Part shown: positions 45,116 to 56,669 of the stretch, piece by piece
Layout of the letters: the number at the start of each line of letters is the position of its first letter
Numbering within the stretch: the stretch's first letter is position 1
Source of the DNA: Micropterix aruncella
Lineage: Eukaryota > Arthropoda > Insecta > Lepidoptera > Micropterigidae
Direction: 5' to 3'
DNA: 64,000 bases
NCBI GenBank assembly: GCA_944548615.1
Contig: OX155971.1
Coordinates: forward strand, 26,462,072-26,526,071
Notes under the pieces: model-generated
The model's input: the letters and a program-made list of their open reading frames with translations, nothing else
What the model was told of the DNA's origin: nothing
Databases searched by the model: none
Program-made: the position numbers and the translations under genes

Positions 45116-45794
45116 TCCAGTGAATAGAAGGGGGTTACCTTACAAAAGGTCCGATAGTTCTGAATTTTTGATATGTTGTCTAGGATAGTTAGTGAGTGTT
45201 TAAAATGCAAAATGCACAATTCCCCCCCTTCCGCGCCTGCCGAAATATTGAAAAAAATCGTCAATTTCTTCAGATTTTCGCTTATATTTTTGTTTAGGTG
45301 CATTTTAGCTAGAAATAATGTATATACAATGTTGTAGAGAATTAAATTTCCTATAATATACGATTTAAATTTTGTTTCTAGGACAGATAGTTACCAAGAT
45401 ATACTCTTTTTAAAAAATTGAGAAAAATCGTATTTTCCGGAAATTTGTCAAACTTTTAACTTTAGAACGCTATAATTCGTATATGGCTTATTTTAGGAAA
45501 ATTAAATTTTAGGAAACAAAATTTAAATCGTATATTATAGGAAATTTAACTCTCTATAACATTGTATATAAATCTCTTCTAGCTAAAATGCACCTAAACG
45601 AAAAAATAAGCGAAAATCTGAAGAAATTGTTGATTTTTTTCAGTTTTTTCAATATGGCGGCGGGCGCGGAAGGGGGGGAATTGTGCATTTTGCATTTTAA
45701 ACACTCACTAACTATCCTAGACAACATATCAAAAATTCAGAACTACCGGACCTTTTGTAAGGTAACCCCCCTCTTTTAATCTCTATTCACTGGA
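45116..45794. mobile_element. Large foldback element with ~275-base arms
   Basis: The left arm (TCCAGTGAATAGAAGGGGG to TTTTGTTTCTAGG, about 45116-45382) is the near-perfect reverse complement of 45505-45794. The spacer is about 120 bases. The same 63-codon peptide can be read outward in both arms, reflecting the symmetry rather than a gene. Indels in the arms (for example TCTTTTAATCTC near 45770) show that they have begun to diverge. Confidence 0.85.
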
Positions 45795-46044
45795 CTATGT
45801 TGGCTAAAACCAAAAATAGAGAAATCCCGTAGAATCAAAAACCGAAGCGACGCTTACCAGTATTCGCAGAATTTACTTCACTACATTTTTTTGAGTAAAC
45901 GCCTGCTAAAGCAGCTATTAATTGGGGAACTCTGCCCTTCTTCAAACACTTTTAAGCAGCACCTGCGCGAGAGAAACACCTCTTGCCTACTACTTCAAAG
46001 CCGAATGTCAAGTGGGCCGAAATGGACCCATAGGCATCAAGCAA

Positions 46045-46910
46045 AAAGAATTGAAAAAATCGGTTGTCTGTAAAGTCGGTTTACTGGCGATAGTTGAACG
46101 TGACAACGTCATAAGAAAATACTGATGGAATGATGGAATGGTTGAGTCATGTTTTGACGTGACAACGTCTCGATGGAGCCTGCTGCACGCACGAAAAAAC
46201 ATGACTCATGCTGCGTTACCTCGCTCTGAGGCGTTCCATTTATTATATTTATTATTTAATATAAATGCTGCCATCTACCGGTTGCGACAAGAATTATTTA
46301 CAAACCTCAGTCTAAAATGAAAATCACTAGATTGATTTAAATTCTTGACATAATTTTATATGTATTTTTGATATACGGAATGTTATTACTGAACGGACAA
46401 TTTTCTTGTGGGTACAACGAAGTACAACAATGTAAGCAACTTTTATAAAAAAATAAAAAAAAGTATGAAAAGCTATCATTACGATGCGCTATCTAGCGGT
46501 TGGTAAAATGTCGCTGATATTGTTTATTTACGACGTATTACCTACCGCTAGATGGCGCAGCGTGCTCAAACGCTTCTCAAACCGTTATTTAACAGTTTGA
46601 GATTTCAAACTTTCAAATTAAAAAAACAATAAACTTTAAACAATAAACAATTATACTGCTATACAATAATACATTTACATGTGTAGTCAAATCGGTGAGT
46701 ATAAAAGCATATATTTTTGGGTGTTTGTAATAAACAATATCAGAATCTTAAATGAAACTGCTTCAAATGCAACCATTCCATCAGTATTTTCTTATGACGT
46801 TGTCACGTTCAACTATCGTCAGTAAACCGACTTTACAGACAACCGATTTTTTTCGTGCGTGCAGCAGGCTCCATCGATTTATAAGACGTTGTCACGTCAA
46901 AAAGTATGAC
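46045..46910. mobile_element. Inverted pair of family K repeats flanking an H MITE
   Basis: AATCGGTTGTCTGTAAAGTCG through AACGTGACAACGTCATAAGA (46055-46113) recurs as its reverse complement at 46793-46852, and the adjoining block GGAGCCTGCTGCACGCACGAA (46174-46194) recurs reversed at 46854-46874. Between them lies a truncated family H MITE (46376-46700). I cannot tell whether K is one large element or two copies in opposite orientation. Confidence 0.65.
46376..46700 (+). mobile_element. MITE family H, right-truncated
   Basis: Left end CGGAATGTTATTACTGAACG GACA matches 33891; the inner GATGCGCTATCTAGCGGTTG and CTACCGCTAGATGGCGCAGC words are also present. The right terminus is missing. Confidence 0.7.
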
Positions 46911-47094
46911 GAAGTAAATTAATTACTTTATGACATAACATCACATCAAAAGTATTATATTTTATGTCGTATTTTATTGTTTATTTAGAATTTACTTATG
47001 GCTTTGCTTTTTAAATAATATAAGGTTGCCTGGCCTAACCTGACCTATCAATATATCCGGACTTATCAAATATGTCTCTCGCGAACTATCAGAA

Positions 47095-47240
47095 GTTTGC
47101 TTTGTCGCGCAAGCTCAGACGAATCGGGGGCTGGAAAAGTGGGCGTATGACGCCGCCTTCGACAGTCACTTTATACCCCGCACTCATTCAATACTAGTAC
47201 TCTTTCATTACTATACCATCCGCATTACAAAGTGGCGAGT
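47095..47240 (-). repeat. Family N fragment
   Basis: The reverse complement reads GAGTGCGGGGTATAAAGTGAC with flanks matching 48823-49100. Forward translation gives KLRRIGGWKSGRM...PSTVTLYPAL, the same peptide that the other copy gives on its minus strand. Confidence 0.6.
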
Positions 47241-47542
47241 CAGGTAATTTATCATCGAAATCGTGCTATCTCTTTCGCACTTTCACGGCCTTATGGAGCG
47301 ATACCTGTAACCGTAGTGTAGGTAGTTTTACGCATACAAAAGGAATGTCGATAAAATAATGAAACGAGGGAAATAAATATTATTTCAGTATTGTTTCATT
47401 GCGATAAATATTAAATAAGTTAAAAATATAAATATTGATATTGAATTATTAAAATAAAAATATAAAAGTATCAAATTTATAATAGTTGACAATAAAATAA
47501 TTTTTATACAAAAAAAAAAACTAAACAAAGAAAGTCAGCAAG

Positions 47543-47840
47543 CTATTCATATTCGTCTTCACTGTCACTATCGTCTTGTAGATTAACAACATGACAATGG
47601 GTGTCAATTATATGTGCTTTGGCCAGGTCTTCGTTCTGGAGATTTTTGAATTCGATTCCGAATTCGATCTAGAGTTCGTTCGCTCTTTCTTGGTTGTTGA
47701 AAATCAATTTTCCTTATGACATCAGGGTCTTCTTTCAACTTATGCAACCACTTAAAAATATTGGGAATGACATGCCAACTTTGCTGGTTAACATCACTTC
47801 TTAACTTGGTCAAATTAGTTTTGCAAAAATCTTCCATCAT
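47543..47840 (-). pseudogene. Broken small ORF with acidic C-terminus
   Basis: The minus frame from ATG 47840 reads MMEDFCKTNLTKLRSDVNQQ, SWHVIPNIFKWLHKLKEDP and DFQQPRKSERTLDRIRNRI. A shift near 47650 then leads into LQNEDLAKAHIIDTHCHVVN and LQDDSDSEDEYE, stopping at TAG 47545-47543. The clean acidic ending after the shift suggests a real protein tail and a former gene. I do not recognise it; a transposon-encoded protein is most likely. The AT-rich flanks give no promoter clue. Confidence 0.4.
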
Positions 47841-48139
47841 GATGTAGATTCACAAATAGAGTTCGTATAACGAATGAGTTATGCTCTTTGGACATTAAGC
47901 CTTTTATAGCAGAATATTTTGTTATCAATAATGCCTAATGGCCTACATAATACGCACAATAATTATAGTAGACGAAAACTAATTTGGCAAAAGTGTCTTT
48001 AAAATGTCCTAAAATGTCGAAATCAAACTGTTACGGTTACCACAATTAATAGTCCTAATCGGTTAGCTACTTACCACCTATTGCGGTATTTACTCACCGC
48101 TTTTGGCTAAATCTAGGAATTTTATCTATCTATCTAATT

Positions 48140-48302
48140 TTAGCAGGTAAAAGTCTTTTCATTTTTCGGATTAAAATATATCGCCTATGACACTCACAAA
48201 TAATGTGGCTTTCTATTGGTAAAAGAATTTTCAAAATCGGTTCAGTAGATCCAGAGATTACTTCCTACAACGTCACAAACTTTACCTCTTTATAATATTA
48301 GT
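48140..48302 (+). repeat. Family D 3' end fragment
   Basis: GTCTTTTCATTTTTCGGATT through CCTCTTTATAATATTAGTATAG matches the last 150 bases of the reference D copy. Confidence 0.7.
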
Positions 48303-48775
48303 ATAGATTACGATACGGTCGCGGTTCCATACCTATGTCGTATTAACTCTTTAACTATTTATGCAGTAAAAGGAAAAAGTCCTTTGCTTTCAACACCTGA
48401 GACGATAAATTTACTTATTTTGATAAGAATTCATAATTAATCAAATATAAAAGTTAGACATATGCTGTCGCTGACTTTTTTGTAGTCATTATCAAGCTCT
48501 ACAACTTTTCTCTAGAACTTAATCATATATCTTTCATCGTTAAGGCAGTGTTAGTTAGGAGCATTTTTGTTGGACCGCTTATTCTCCGACTTACTTTGCA
48601 AATCCGACTACCACGAAAAAGTCATTTCATTTTTCGGATTAATATATAACTTATGACACTCATAAATAATGTGGCTTTCTATTGGTAAAAGAATTTTCAA
48701 AATCGGTTCAGTAGATCCAGAGATTACTTCCTACAACATCACAAACTTTACCTCTTTATAATATTAGTATAGATA
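48303..48775 (+). repeat. Family D partial module
   Basis: Starts at the internal point GATACGGTCGCGGTTCC and runs to the TTATAATATTAGTATAGAT end, with an internal deletion. It follows directly on a D 3' end, as at 9293. Confidence 0.7.
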
Positions 48776-48822
48776 AATATTTTATCGGCATGGTACCATT
48801 CCTATGTTAACTGTCTCTAATT

Positions 48823-49290
48823 GCCCCAGTCGCCAGTTTGTACTGCGGATACTATAGTACTGGGGGAGAGTGCGGGGTATAAAGTGACGGTCGGAGACGG
48901 CGCCGTCCGCCCGCTTTCCCAGCCCCCGATTCTTCGGAGCTTGCGCGCGGGCAGTAGTATTCGTTCACTATTAATATTTTCTACTACGTTCGCTATTGAT
49001 ACTTTTACTATTAAATCGTTCAGATCACGGTTGAATTCTAAACAATGTCGGCGGATACATTCGCCAACGCTTTCGTATGGTAACACGCCCAGCTAGCTAA
49101 TTCAAACCCGCCTTGCTTGTGTACGGATGTCACGCTGATAATTAAATTCGTAGCAGCACCTACGTCGTCCGTACTGTTTCGGTAATTGTCGACATAGTGA
49201 CGTTGCTGAATTGCCTCGATGGCTTTTGGGTAGGTCCAGCCCCGGATCTACGATGTTTCCGAGCCGCGGCTTAAGCTTGACCACAGCAAA
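48823..49290 (+). repeat. Family N repeat with a TATA-like core
   Basis: Contains GTGCGGGGTATAAAGTGACG (48870-48889), then a GC-rich part (GACGGCGCCGTCCGCCCGC). Open frames on both strands (48821-49096, 48817-49086) are mutually exclusive; the minus one includes KLRRIGGWESGRTAPSPTVT LYPAL, shared with 47095. The TATA context looks like an LTR or promoter-bearing repeat. Unclassified. Confidence 0.55.
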
Positions 49291-49408
49291 TATATAGCTA
49301 AAGCAGTATGGAAGCTACGTACAAACGTTCAAAACGAACGCACTCACACAGACGCACAGCTCTACAATAATCTAAGCGGTTATCGCAATGTTGTCAGTCG
49401 CAAGTGTT

Positions 49409-50640
49409 ATTTATTTATTTATTTATTTAGGTACATAGGATTAGGTATACAGTTCATTCATTGGTCATGTAATCTTATAATAATTATATAAATTATTTAA
49501 TAATTAATATAGGGAGGTTTAACACATCTTACATGACCTTTACTGCCAATAGCACATCTAACTAGGCGATAATTTGGCTCGTCTCTAGATGTGCATATTT
49601 TTATGCAATTTTAAGAAATGAAGTGTTTTTTTTAAAATAAATTATTTGGACCCACCACCTGTATATACACATAAATATACCAATTTTATAAAAAATATAG
49701 CTATGTAATAAATATATACATTTATAGTTTTAATTTAATAAAATTTAATTAAGAAAAATAGATAAGTGATACTAAATAAATTGTCGTGCGTTGCAAAGAA
49801 GTTGATCAGATTTTACATATCCCTTGTTAAGTAGCCATCTATTAAGGTTTGCTATAAATATTTTTATGTTAGGATAATTTTTCATGTCTTCACTAAGGGA
49901 ATTATATCATTTTGGGGCTATGTAGAATATATGTCTCTGGGCAAATGTTGTCCTGACTGACGGAATTATATAATTGATACTCGCGGACATTCTTGTGTTC
50001 AGATTGTTTTGAGTTCGGGCGTGGTCATCTCTAGATTTGTAGAATGCAAGAAGCGCTTGCTTTTAATGAATAACTGTTTAGCTGATAGCACATGGGATTG
50101 GGAAAATAACAAGGCAGATGGATGACGCCGGTTTTTCCTGTGTATTACTCTCAATAATAATTTCTGCGCTTTTGTCAATCTATCCAGATTATCATTAGTA
50201 GTAGCGCCCGATGCCGCGACTCCGTAGGACAAAATACTCTGACACAAGGCCATGTATACCATTCTTATGGTTGTTTTGGACAGAATGTTGCGCAGCCGAA
50301 GAAATACATAAACCAGCTTTCTAATTCTCGAACTCAAATTTGCAATCTGATTTTCCCAACATAGCTTCTCATCTGCCGTTATGCCTAAGTAGGAGACTGT
50401 TGCAGATTTGCTTAATTTAGTACATACACATCTATTCTTATCCAAGCATTTGTCGGTATGAATGGCAAGTGTTTGGTTGAGAACCTGGCTGGGATTTCCC
50501 CGCAAGCTGAAAGTGATAAATTTTGATTTCGCAGCATTTAGCGTTAAAATATGGTTGTCGATCCAAGTTTTAGCCAGTTCCAAGTTACTTTGAGCTTTGA
50601 AGAATGTATCATTCCAATTATTATTCGTTGCATGATCAGT
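49409..50640 (-). mobile_element. 5'-truncated LINE with RT C-terminus
   Basis: Minus sense from about 50640: NNNWNDTFFKAQSNLELAKT, then the 194-codon frame 50583-49999 (WIDNHILTLNAAKSKFITFS, SATVSYLGITADEKLCWENQ, LCQSILSYGVAASGA, LLLRVIHRKNRRHPS). The 3' UTR follows and ends in (TAAA)n at 49409. The order matches the post-YADD part of the LINE at 28.9 kb. A second copy of its 3' part is at 60888-62850. Confidence 0.85.
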
Positions 50641-50832
50641 AAGTGCGGACCGAGACGAGTGGTTACGTTTTGCGTTTATCTCGGCTCGAGGCTCGTGCGT
50701 TGTGGTTCATAGCATCCTAACATAACCGAACTACCCAAAACTACACAAATCCAACCTGGGTAATATATTTACCAAGTCATGGTGGTAAATCTTAAGATTT
50801 ACTAGCGAAAACTAAGATTTACCACTATTCGG

Positions 50833-50851
50833 GTTAAATAGTAACATATGT
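50833..50851 (+). repeat. 19-bp target-site duplication, left copy
   Basis: GTTAAATAGTAACATATGT occurs here and at 60168-60186, where it directly follows the LINE 3' tail. Confidence 0.9.
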
Positions 50852-51259
50852 TGTATGTAACATATTAACATATGTTGTAGTAACAATAATATAGTTGGCA
50901 ACGCCTAGTGTTGAAACAAAAATTCGAGTCTCCTGCTATTAATAATCAAATTTCGTATTTTAACTGTAAATTGAAGTGTTAGCTAGTGCTCACATTATTT
51001 CTTGTATCCACATTATTTCTTGTATATGTTGGGGTTAATTTAGGCGCATTTATATTAATTAATTGGTGAGAAATTGAACATTTAATTTACATTGAACTGT
51101 CAAAATCAGTGGCAAACTACCTACCTGTCGAAATATTCACTGAAGCGGTGTTGCCACCTTGAGAAAAGCCACCTTGAGAAAAAAAGAATATTTTTTCTTC
51201 TGGGGAAAAATATCAACTATAGTAAACTGCCGATTTAATTAACGCAGCAATTTGCCACT

Positions 51260-52095
51260 ATGCCAGAGACCAAGAGAACCACGAAAACGTCTGAAGCATC
51301 AGCAAAAGTGTCAAATCTTCACCATGGCGGCGGTGGGAGCGCTGTGGACTCCCCTACACCTACCGACTTGGCTGGGGTTATGCGGGAATTGAAGCGCCTT
51401 TCAGCTCAAATGGCTTCTTTGCCGGATATAGTAGCGGATATTAAGGCGATCAAGACGGATCTATCGGACATTAAGTTGATGAAGTCTGAGTTGGCTGAAG
51501 TGAAGACCTCCGTGGACTTCGTTTATCAGGCTGTGGAGTCCTTGTCAAGTAGGATCTCAGAGGTTGACCGTGAGTTGCAAGGCCTCCGCAGAACTAAGGA
51601 TGACCTGATAACCCTTCAACAGCGTGTTGAGAAGATCGAAAGTGCTATACATGAAAGTGAACAAAGGTCTCGCTTGAATAACATCGAGATAAAAGGAGTG
51701 CCACTCTCCCCATCAGAAAATCTTTTCTCAATTGTGTCAAAAATTGGCGACCTCGTCAAGTGCTCAATTCCAAAGGAGCAAATCAACTATGTGGCTAGAG
51801 TACCCATGAGAAATGATAGGACAAAGAAGACCATTATAGTGTCGGTGCACAACAGGTACTTAAAAGATGACTTCGTCTCTGCTGCAAGAAGTGCTCGAGT
51901 AATCTTAACCTACAGGGTAGTGAAAGGATTTTTGTCAACGATCATCTTACTTTGGAGAATAAGATGCTACTCAATAAAGTCAAATCACTAGCAAAGGAGC
52001 GTGGTTTCGCATTTACCTGGGTGGAAGGGTGTAAGATTTTTATCAGGAAAAATCCTACTTCACCAGCTGTGACTATCCGATCGGAATCAGTGTAG
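51260..52095 (+). pseudogene. LINE ORF1 (coiled coil plus baculovirus-FP-like domain), frameshifted
   Basis: Residues 1-40 are Ser/Thr-rich. About 40-135 form a heptad-type coiled coil (LAGVMRELKRLSAQM, IKTDLSDIKLMKSELAEVKT, LQQRVEKIESAIHESEQRS). From about 138 comes the FP-like fold found in ORF1 of many insect CR1/jockey-group LINEs: NNIEIKGVP, SENLFSIVSKIGDLV, INYVARVPMRN and KKTIIVSVHNRYLKDDF. Near 51905-51925 the frame changes; in the next frame VNDHLTLENKMLLNKVKSLA and RGFAFTWVEGCKIFIRKN lead to TAG at 52093-52095. ORF1 proteins bind the element RNA. The shift would truncate this one. Confidence 0.85.
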
Positions 52096-52705
52096 CGAAT
52101 TATTTTTTTTTTGTATTATACATTTGTATTTGTTATATCTTCTTTTTAATTTAATTTTATCTTTATATAATTTGTGTAATTTGTGAGATGTCAGATGACA
52201 ATATCTCGCAATGATCATGATCGGCCCCACGTTGGGCGCCATTTTGTAGCGTTATTAATTTTTTATTATTAATTTTTTAATTCATTTGTATAATATACTT
52301 ATTATTATATTTTATTTATCTTATTTATTCTTATTTAATATAATTTGTGTAATTTGTGAGATGTAAGATGACAATATCTCGCAATGATCATGATTGGCCC
52401 CACGTTGGGCGCCATTTTGTAGCGAATTATTTTTTTTTTGTATTATACATTTGTATTTGTTATATCTTCTTTTTAATTTAATTTTATCTTTATATAATTT
52501 GTGTAGTTTGTGAGATGTCAGATGACAATATCTCGCAATGATCATGATCGGCCCCACGTTGGGCGCCATTTTGTAGCGTTTAATTTTATTTATTATTTGT
52601 ATTATATTTCATTTAATTTAATTTGTATAATTTGTGAGATGTAAGATGACAATATCTCGCAATGATCATGCTTGGCCACACTTTGGGCAAGCCATTTTGT
52701 ATCGA
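52091..52705 (-). repeat. Four-unit tandem array with tRNA-Lys primer-binding sites
   Basis: Units end with ATGATCATGATCGGCCCC..., and GCCCCACGTTGGGCGCCA is found perfectly at 52224-52241, 52397-52414 and 52551-52568, with a degenerate version near 52675. In minus sense this is TGGCGCCCAACGTGGGGC, complementary to the 3' end of tRNA-Lys including the CCA that is not genome-encoded. Each is preceded on the minus strand by CGCTACAAAA, as an LTR end before a PBS. Units 1 and 3 share an AATTATTTTTTTTT-start spacer; 2 and 4 differ from them. Confidence 0.85.
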
Positions 52706-52815
52706 TATTTTTTAATATATTTATTAATATTATTAATATTAATATTAATATATTTATTAATATTATTAATATTAATATCAATTAATATTATTTAATAATA
52801 ATAATATTTATTAAT
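52706..52815. repeat. ATTAAT low-complexity tract
   Basis: Runs of TATTAATATT and close variants. Confidence 0.9.
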
Positions 52816-55800
52816 ATTTGTTCTTAAACGTGCTCGCGATGTGTCATCAGCGATAAGCGCTTGATGAAGAAGATAAAATTGAAAGAAGAAATGACTAAAA
52901 GAAGAGGATGATGCTAATATATGTATAAAGATATTCAAAGTATGCAGAGAATAGAGATTTCAAGTGAATAGCCCTGTTTTCTCTTGTACGATCTCCCTCA
53001 TATATGAAATTCTCCTGTCCTGACTAAAATGTATTCTCCAAAAGAAGAAGAAGAATAATAATGAGTATTCTATGTGTCTAGACCAATTTGTTAGATCCTT
53101 ATGCACTTGGTTTTAGATAGTTTGGATCAATTTGAGGTTTATAAGTTAGGATCGGCTTGTAACCTACACTTTTAAGATCTCGTCTCGATGAGAAATATTG
53201 ATTTTTTGATGTTCTATGACACAATTCCTATATAGTGGATTATCAAAGGTGTTCTATAGTTAGAGACTTCCAGATCAAGGTATGCTAATAGTTTTAAGTC
53301 ACTTTCTCAATATTGGTTGACGATTGCTCCAATCAGCTGGGATTTTTTATTTTTTTTAATGTACTTATAAGTACGCTAGTGATCATTACTGAATATCTGA
53401 CATCGTTTGATTTGTCGATGCACTATTTATCACACTGACGGATGCTACAGTCTTCTGTCAGTGCGTCGTGAACTCAGGAGTTATTTTTCTTATATATTTA
53501 TTGGATTACGAGATACATTTATAATAAAGGCGCCAATCTCGCGTATTCAATTACTGCGTTCGTTCATCCGTTAGTGCGGTATCTGATCTATCGAATCCAT
53601 TTCTAATTATAATTTAGCTCAGTCTATTTGTATTCTCAGGTATGGTATCCCTTTGATTACAAAATATGAACACTTTTTCCGGCAAAATATTCGATATATT
53701 GTAAAATAAAATTTTTAGTTTATACAATTCATTTACATATATGGCTCTTTTTGTAGCTTTGCATTAAATAACTTAAAATAACATGATAATATAACAATAC
53801 GCAATATAGCACAAAAAAAACAACTTATCATATCCTAAATTAATTGGTATGTAGAATGAATTACGACATACATATATACATTTCCTTCTAAGTTTATCGC
53901 TACACTGGTTCACGGACTTCGTCTCTTGTGAAACCAGGCAGTTTCAAGTATCTCAATCTATGAGGCTTCGTCTTTTATTGACGGCCTGCAGTCACAATCA
54001 AGTACTGGCCTTATAAAAAAAGGTTCACGCTTTACCAATTTGGTAGCGGCAGTACGACAAGCAGATGGTATTGGCTTTCTATTTCAATTATAGCGCGAAA
54101 GAGTATAAGAAGCATTTGTTATTCATAATTATAACAACATACATATTTGCTTAAAATATTAAAAAATATCGACAATAACAGTTTTATAGTATTGCCAGAT
54201 TCGGCGGTTATAACGCAATTATAGTAATTTGAACAATCTTACTCGTTTTAAGCTGCCATCCAATCCAATTAACACATACCTTACACTATTTACACTTTTA
54301 TACAACTTCTTAATAACTAACACATGACAACTAAAAACTGTTTTATTCAATTTTTTTGACAGCTGCATCCTAGGAATGTCGGCCGTCTCGTACGATTGTT
54401 TTCAACCCCGTTCTGTCGAAAGATGAAAGTGATTGGACGTTATCTTCGTGATGCGAAGTCTATTTCGAATGTCTGTCTTGTTATTACTTATTGTATCTCC
54501 TCGTGAATGTTTATTTTAAAAGAAATGTCTTTCTTTTATTTTTCTTCTATCTTACTACTCTTTGATTCTGCATACTTATGTTTTCCCGCCAAAATTTAAT
54601 GTATATGGCGTCGCTTATAGAGGGTTTTTACTGTTTTTACGTCGATCTCTCGTCGAATTTTTTTTTAGCACTGTTTAATTTTGTTTACTTTCCCGCCAAA
54701 TATTTGATGTACGTGGCGTCTCTAGATAGATGTGTTTTTACTGTTTTTAAGTCGATCTCTCGTCGAATCTTAGCACTGTTTAATTTTGTTTGCTTTCCCG
54801 CCAAATATTTGATGTACTTCACTTTGATTCTACATGATTTTTATGTATGGGAATGTGGACAGCACTTCTGCCAACATTCCCGCGTTTTAACTTGAACTTT
54901 TACATTTTCCGGCACTTTTTTTTGACGTTTGGGTAACTAGGTTATTACGCGGTGGTTCTCCTGGTAAACTGAATTGATTTTGGCATCGCCCATCGCCTTT
55001 TTATACCCTTCAAAATACGGCAATTTCTCCATTTTTAGATGTGCTTTTCACCCCTTCCTATGCAGAATAATGCGGCCATCATGTTTTTTCTTTCTGGTTA
55101 CCAACTATCGTTTTTCCACATTGGGGTTCCGTACCATTTCGTGCACATCGAGCTATTTTTGCACTCTTATTTCTTTAATTCACTCATTTGAGCTGATTTC
55201 CTTATTTTCCCCTTATAATCTGTAACCCCTGCATCTAATTTCCGCATATATATTAATTTTATGTTGCCTCCTCGCGGCGCTATGTGTTTCTAAAGGTACG
55301 TGTATATTTTTCCAAAAAGTATGTCTATTTCATTAACTATTATGGCTATTATTATTCATTTTTTTCTACTATAACCCTATATGGTTTTTATAAAAAGTTA
55401 TTCGGCGTTAGTAGGTTTTTCAGTGACCCAATTTGAAAACAATTTTTCACATCGAAATTACTCATCCGTTCCCTTTAAAATTATGTCACCTATGACCTTT
55501 TTAACTTGCTTCTTCTTTCTGTATACTCTAATATTTGTATTATCGTCTGCTTTTTGGGATATGGCTTTCCCTCCAAAACTTTCCCGCCAAATATGAATGT
55601 GACGCCCTTAGAGACGCTCGCCTATTTTTCGGTAGTTGTCCACCTTAAAATTTCCTTTATATTTGAACTACAGCGCCTCTAGTGATCAAAATTTGTACGA
55701 TACTCCAACTCTATTTGATGTCAAAACATGGCAACACTTTCTTGCCGTGGATAATTCTGATTTATTTTTCCGTCAAATCGTCATTTATTTAGATTCAAAC

Positions 55801-56669
55801 TTTAAATTCTCCCTGTAAACTATCGTACGGACTATATGCTCTGCTTCATAAAATAGCTTATTTCATTGGCTTTATTCTAGTAGGTCTATCTACTGTGTGT
55901 TCTATCTATATCGGCTGTAATTAGCATTATCGTCTATAGTGGCGATTTTTCTTGTTAAAAGTACGACAATTTAATCATAAATTGAACTGTCACTCCTAGC
56001 TGGCTGCGTATTCGTTCCCTGCGATATTTAAATCAATTGCTAACTATTTATTCTGTTTTCAGGTTCTACTTTCGTTTTAGAGGATAGTGCTTGTTCTACT
56101 CTACGTCTATAGTGCGTGTCGTCGCTGAAATCTTTCTAAATATCCTGTGTTTCTATCATGCATCTTTTGAAGACCCATTTTTGTATGTGATTTCGGCGTT
56201 TTTTTAATCATCGATTTTTCCTTGATTTTTCTCTAAAGCCTATTTAGTTTTATTTTATTTAGTGGTTTATTGCTATTACGCTTCATTTTTAACGAATATA
56301 TAAACGTTTTATTGTTTTATTGAGTTTTAATCTTATTTTAATATATTTTATATTCTTGCCGACACGTCAGTAAAATTTTCTTACAGTTATCTGCTTATCG
56401 ACGGTAACATTTCTCGCTTTTTGCCCGCTAGATGTCGCTACACGTTTTGAAATATGATTTAAATTTTGGGATAAGAATGAATCGACTAATTACTACTTTT
56501 ACGTTTTGAAGACCATTCACCTTGCATTCCCATTGCTGCGTATAGATGGCAATAGGTGTGCTTACATGGCTTTGGTTTGGTTTAGATATTAAGTATTTCA
56601 TTTGACAGGAGGCGTTCGATTTTATATCATTACATCAGATTTAAAAAAGTTCCTTATTTAAGTTTAACC
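52816..56669. other. T-rich DNA between LINE ORFs, largely unassigned
   Basis: It includes a possible LTR-like stretch near 53490-53560 (TTATATATTTATTGG, AATAAAGGCGCC), the tandem repeat at 54578-54810, and long T-rich parts whose short open frames (54578-54895, 54974-55225) look incidental. No transposase, gag or pol motif was found on either strand. Confidence 0.5.
54578..54810 (+). repeat. ~105-bp tandem repeat with E2F-like words
   Basis: TTTCCCGCCAAA followed by TTGATGTA or a variant, CTGTTTTTACGTCGATCTCT, CGTCGAAT and TAGCACTGTTTAATTTTGTTT is present about 2.2 times. The word TTTCCCGCCAA recurs at 54579, 54690, 54796 and 55580. Confidence 0.7.

Noticed and set aside
45112..45779. Two similar ~63-codon peptides on opposite strands
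   Set aside because: They are the same sequence read in both arms of a foldback element.
52321..52569. 82-codon minus frame with repeated MAPNVGPIM words
   Set aside because: It is a read-through of the PBS array; the peptide repetition follows from the DNA repeat.
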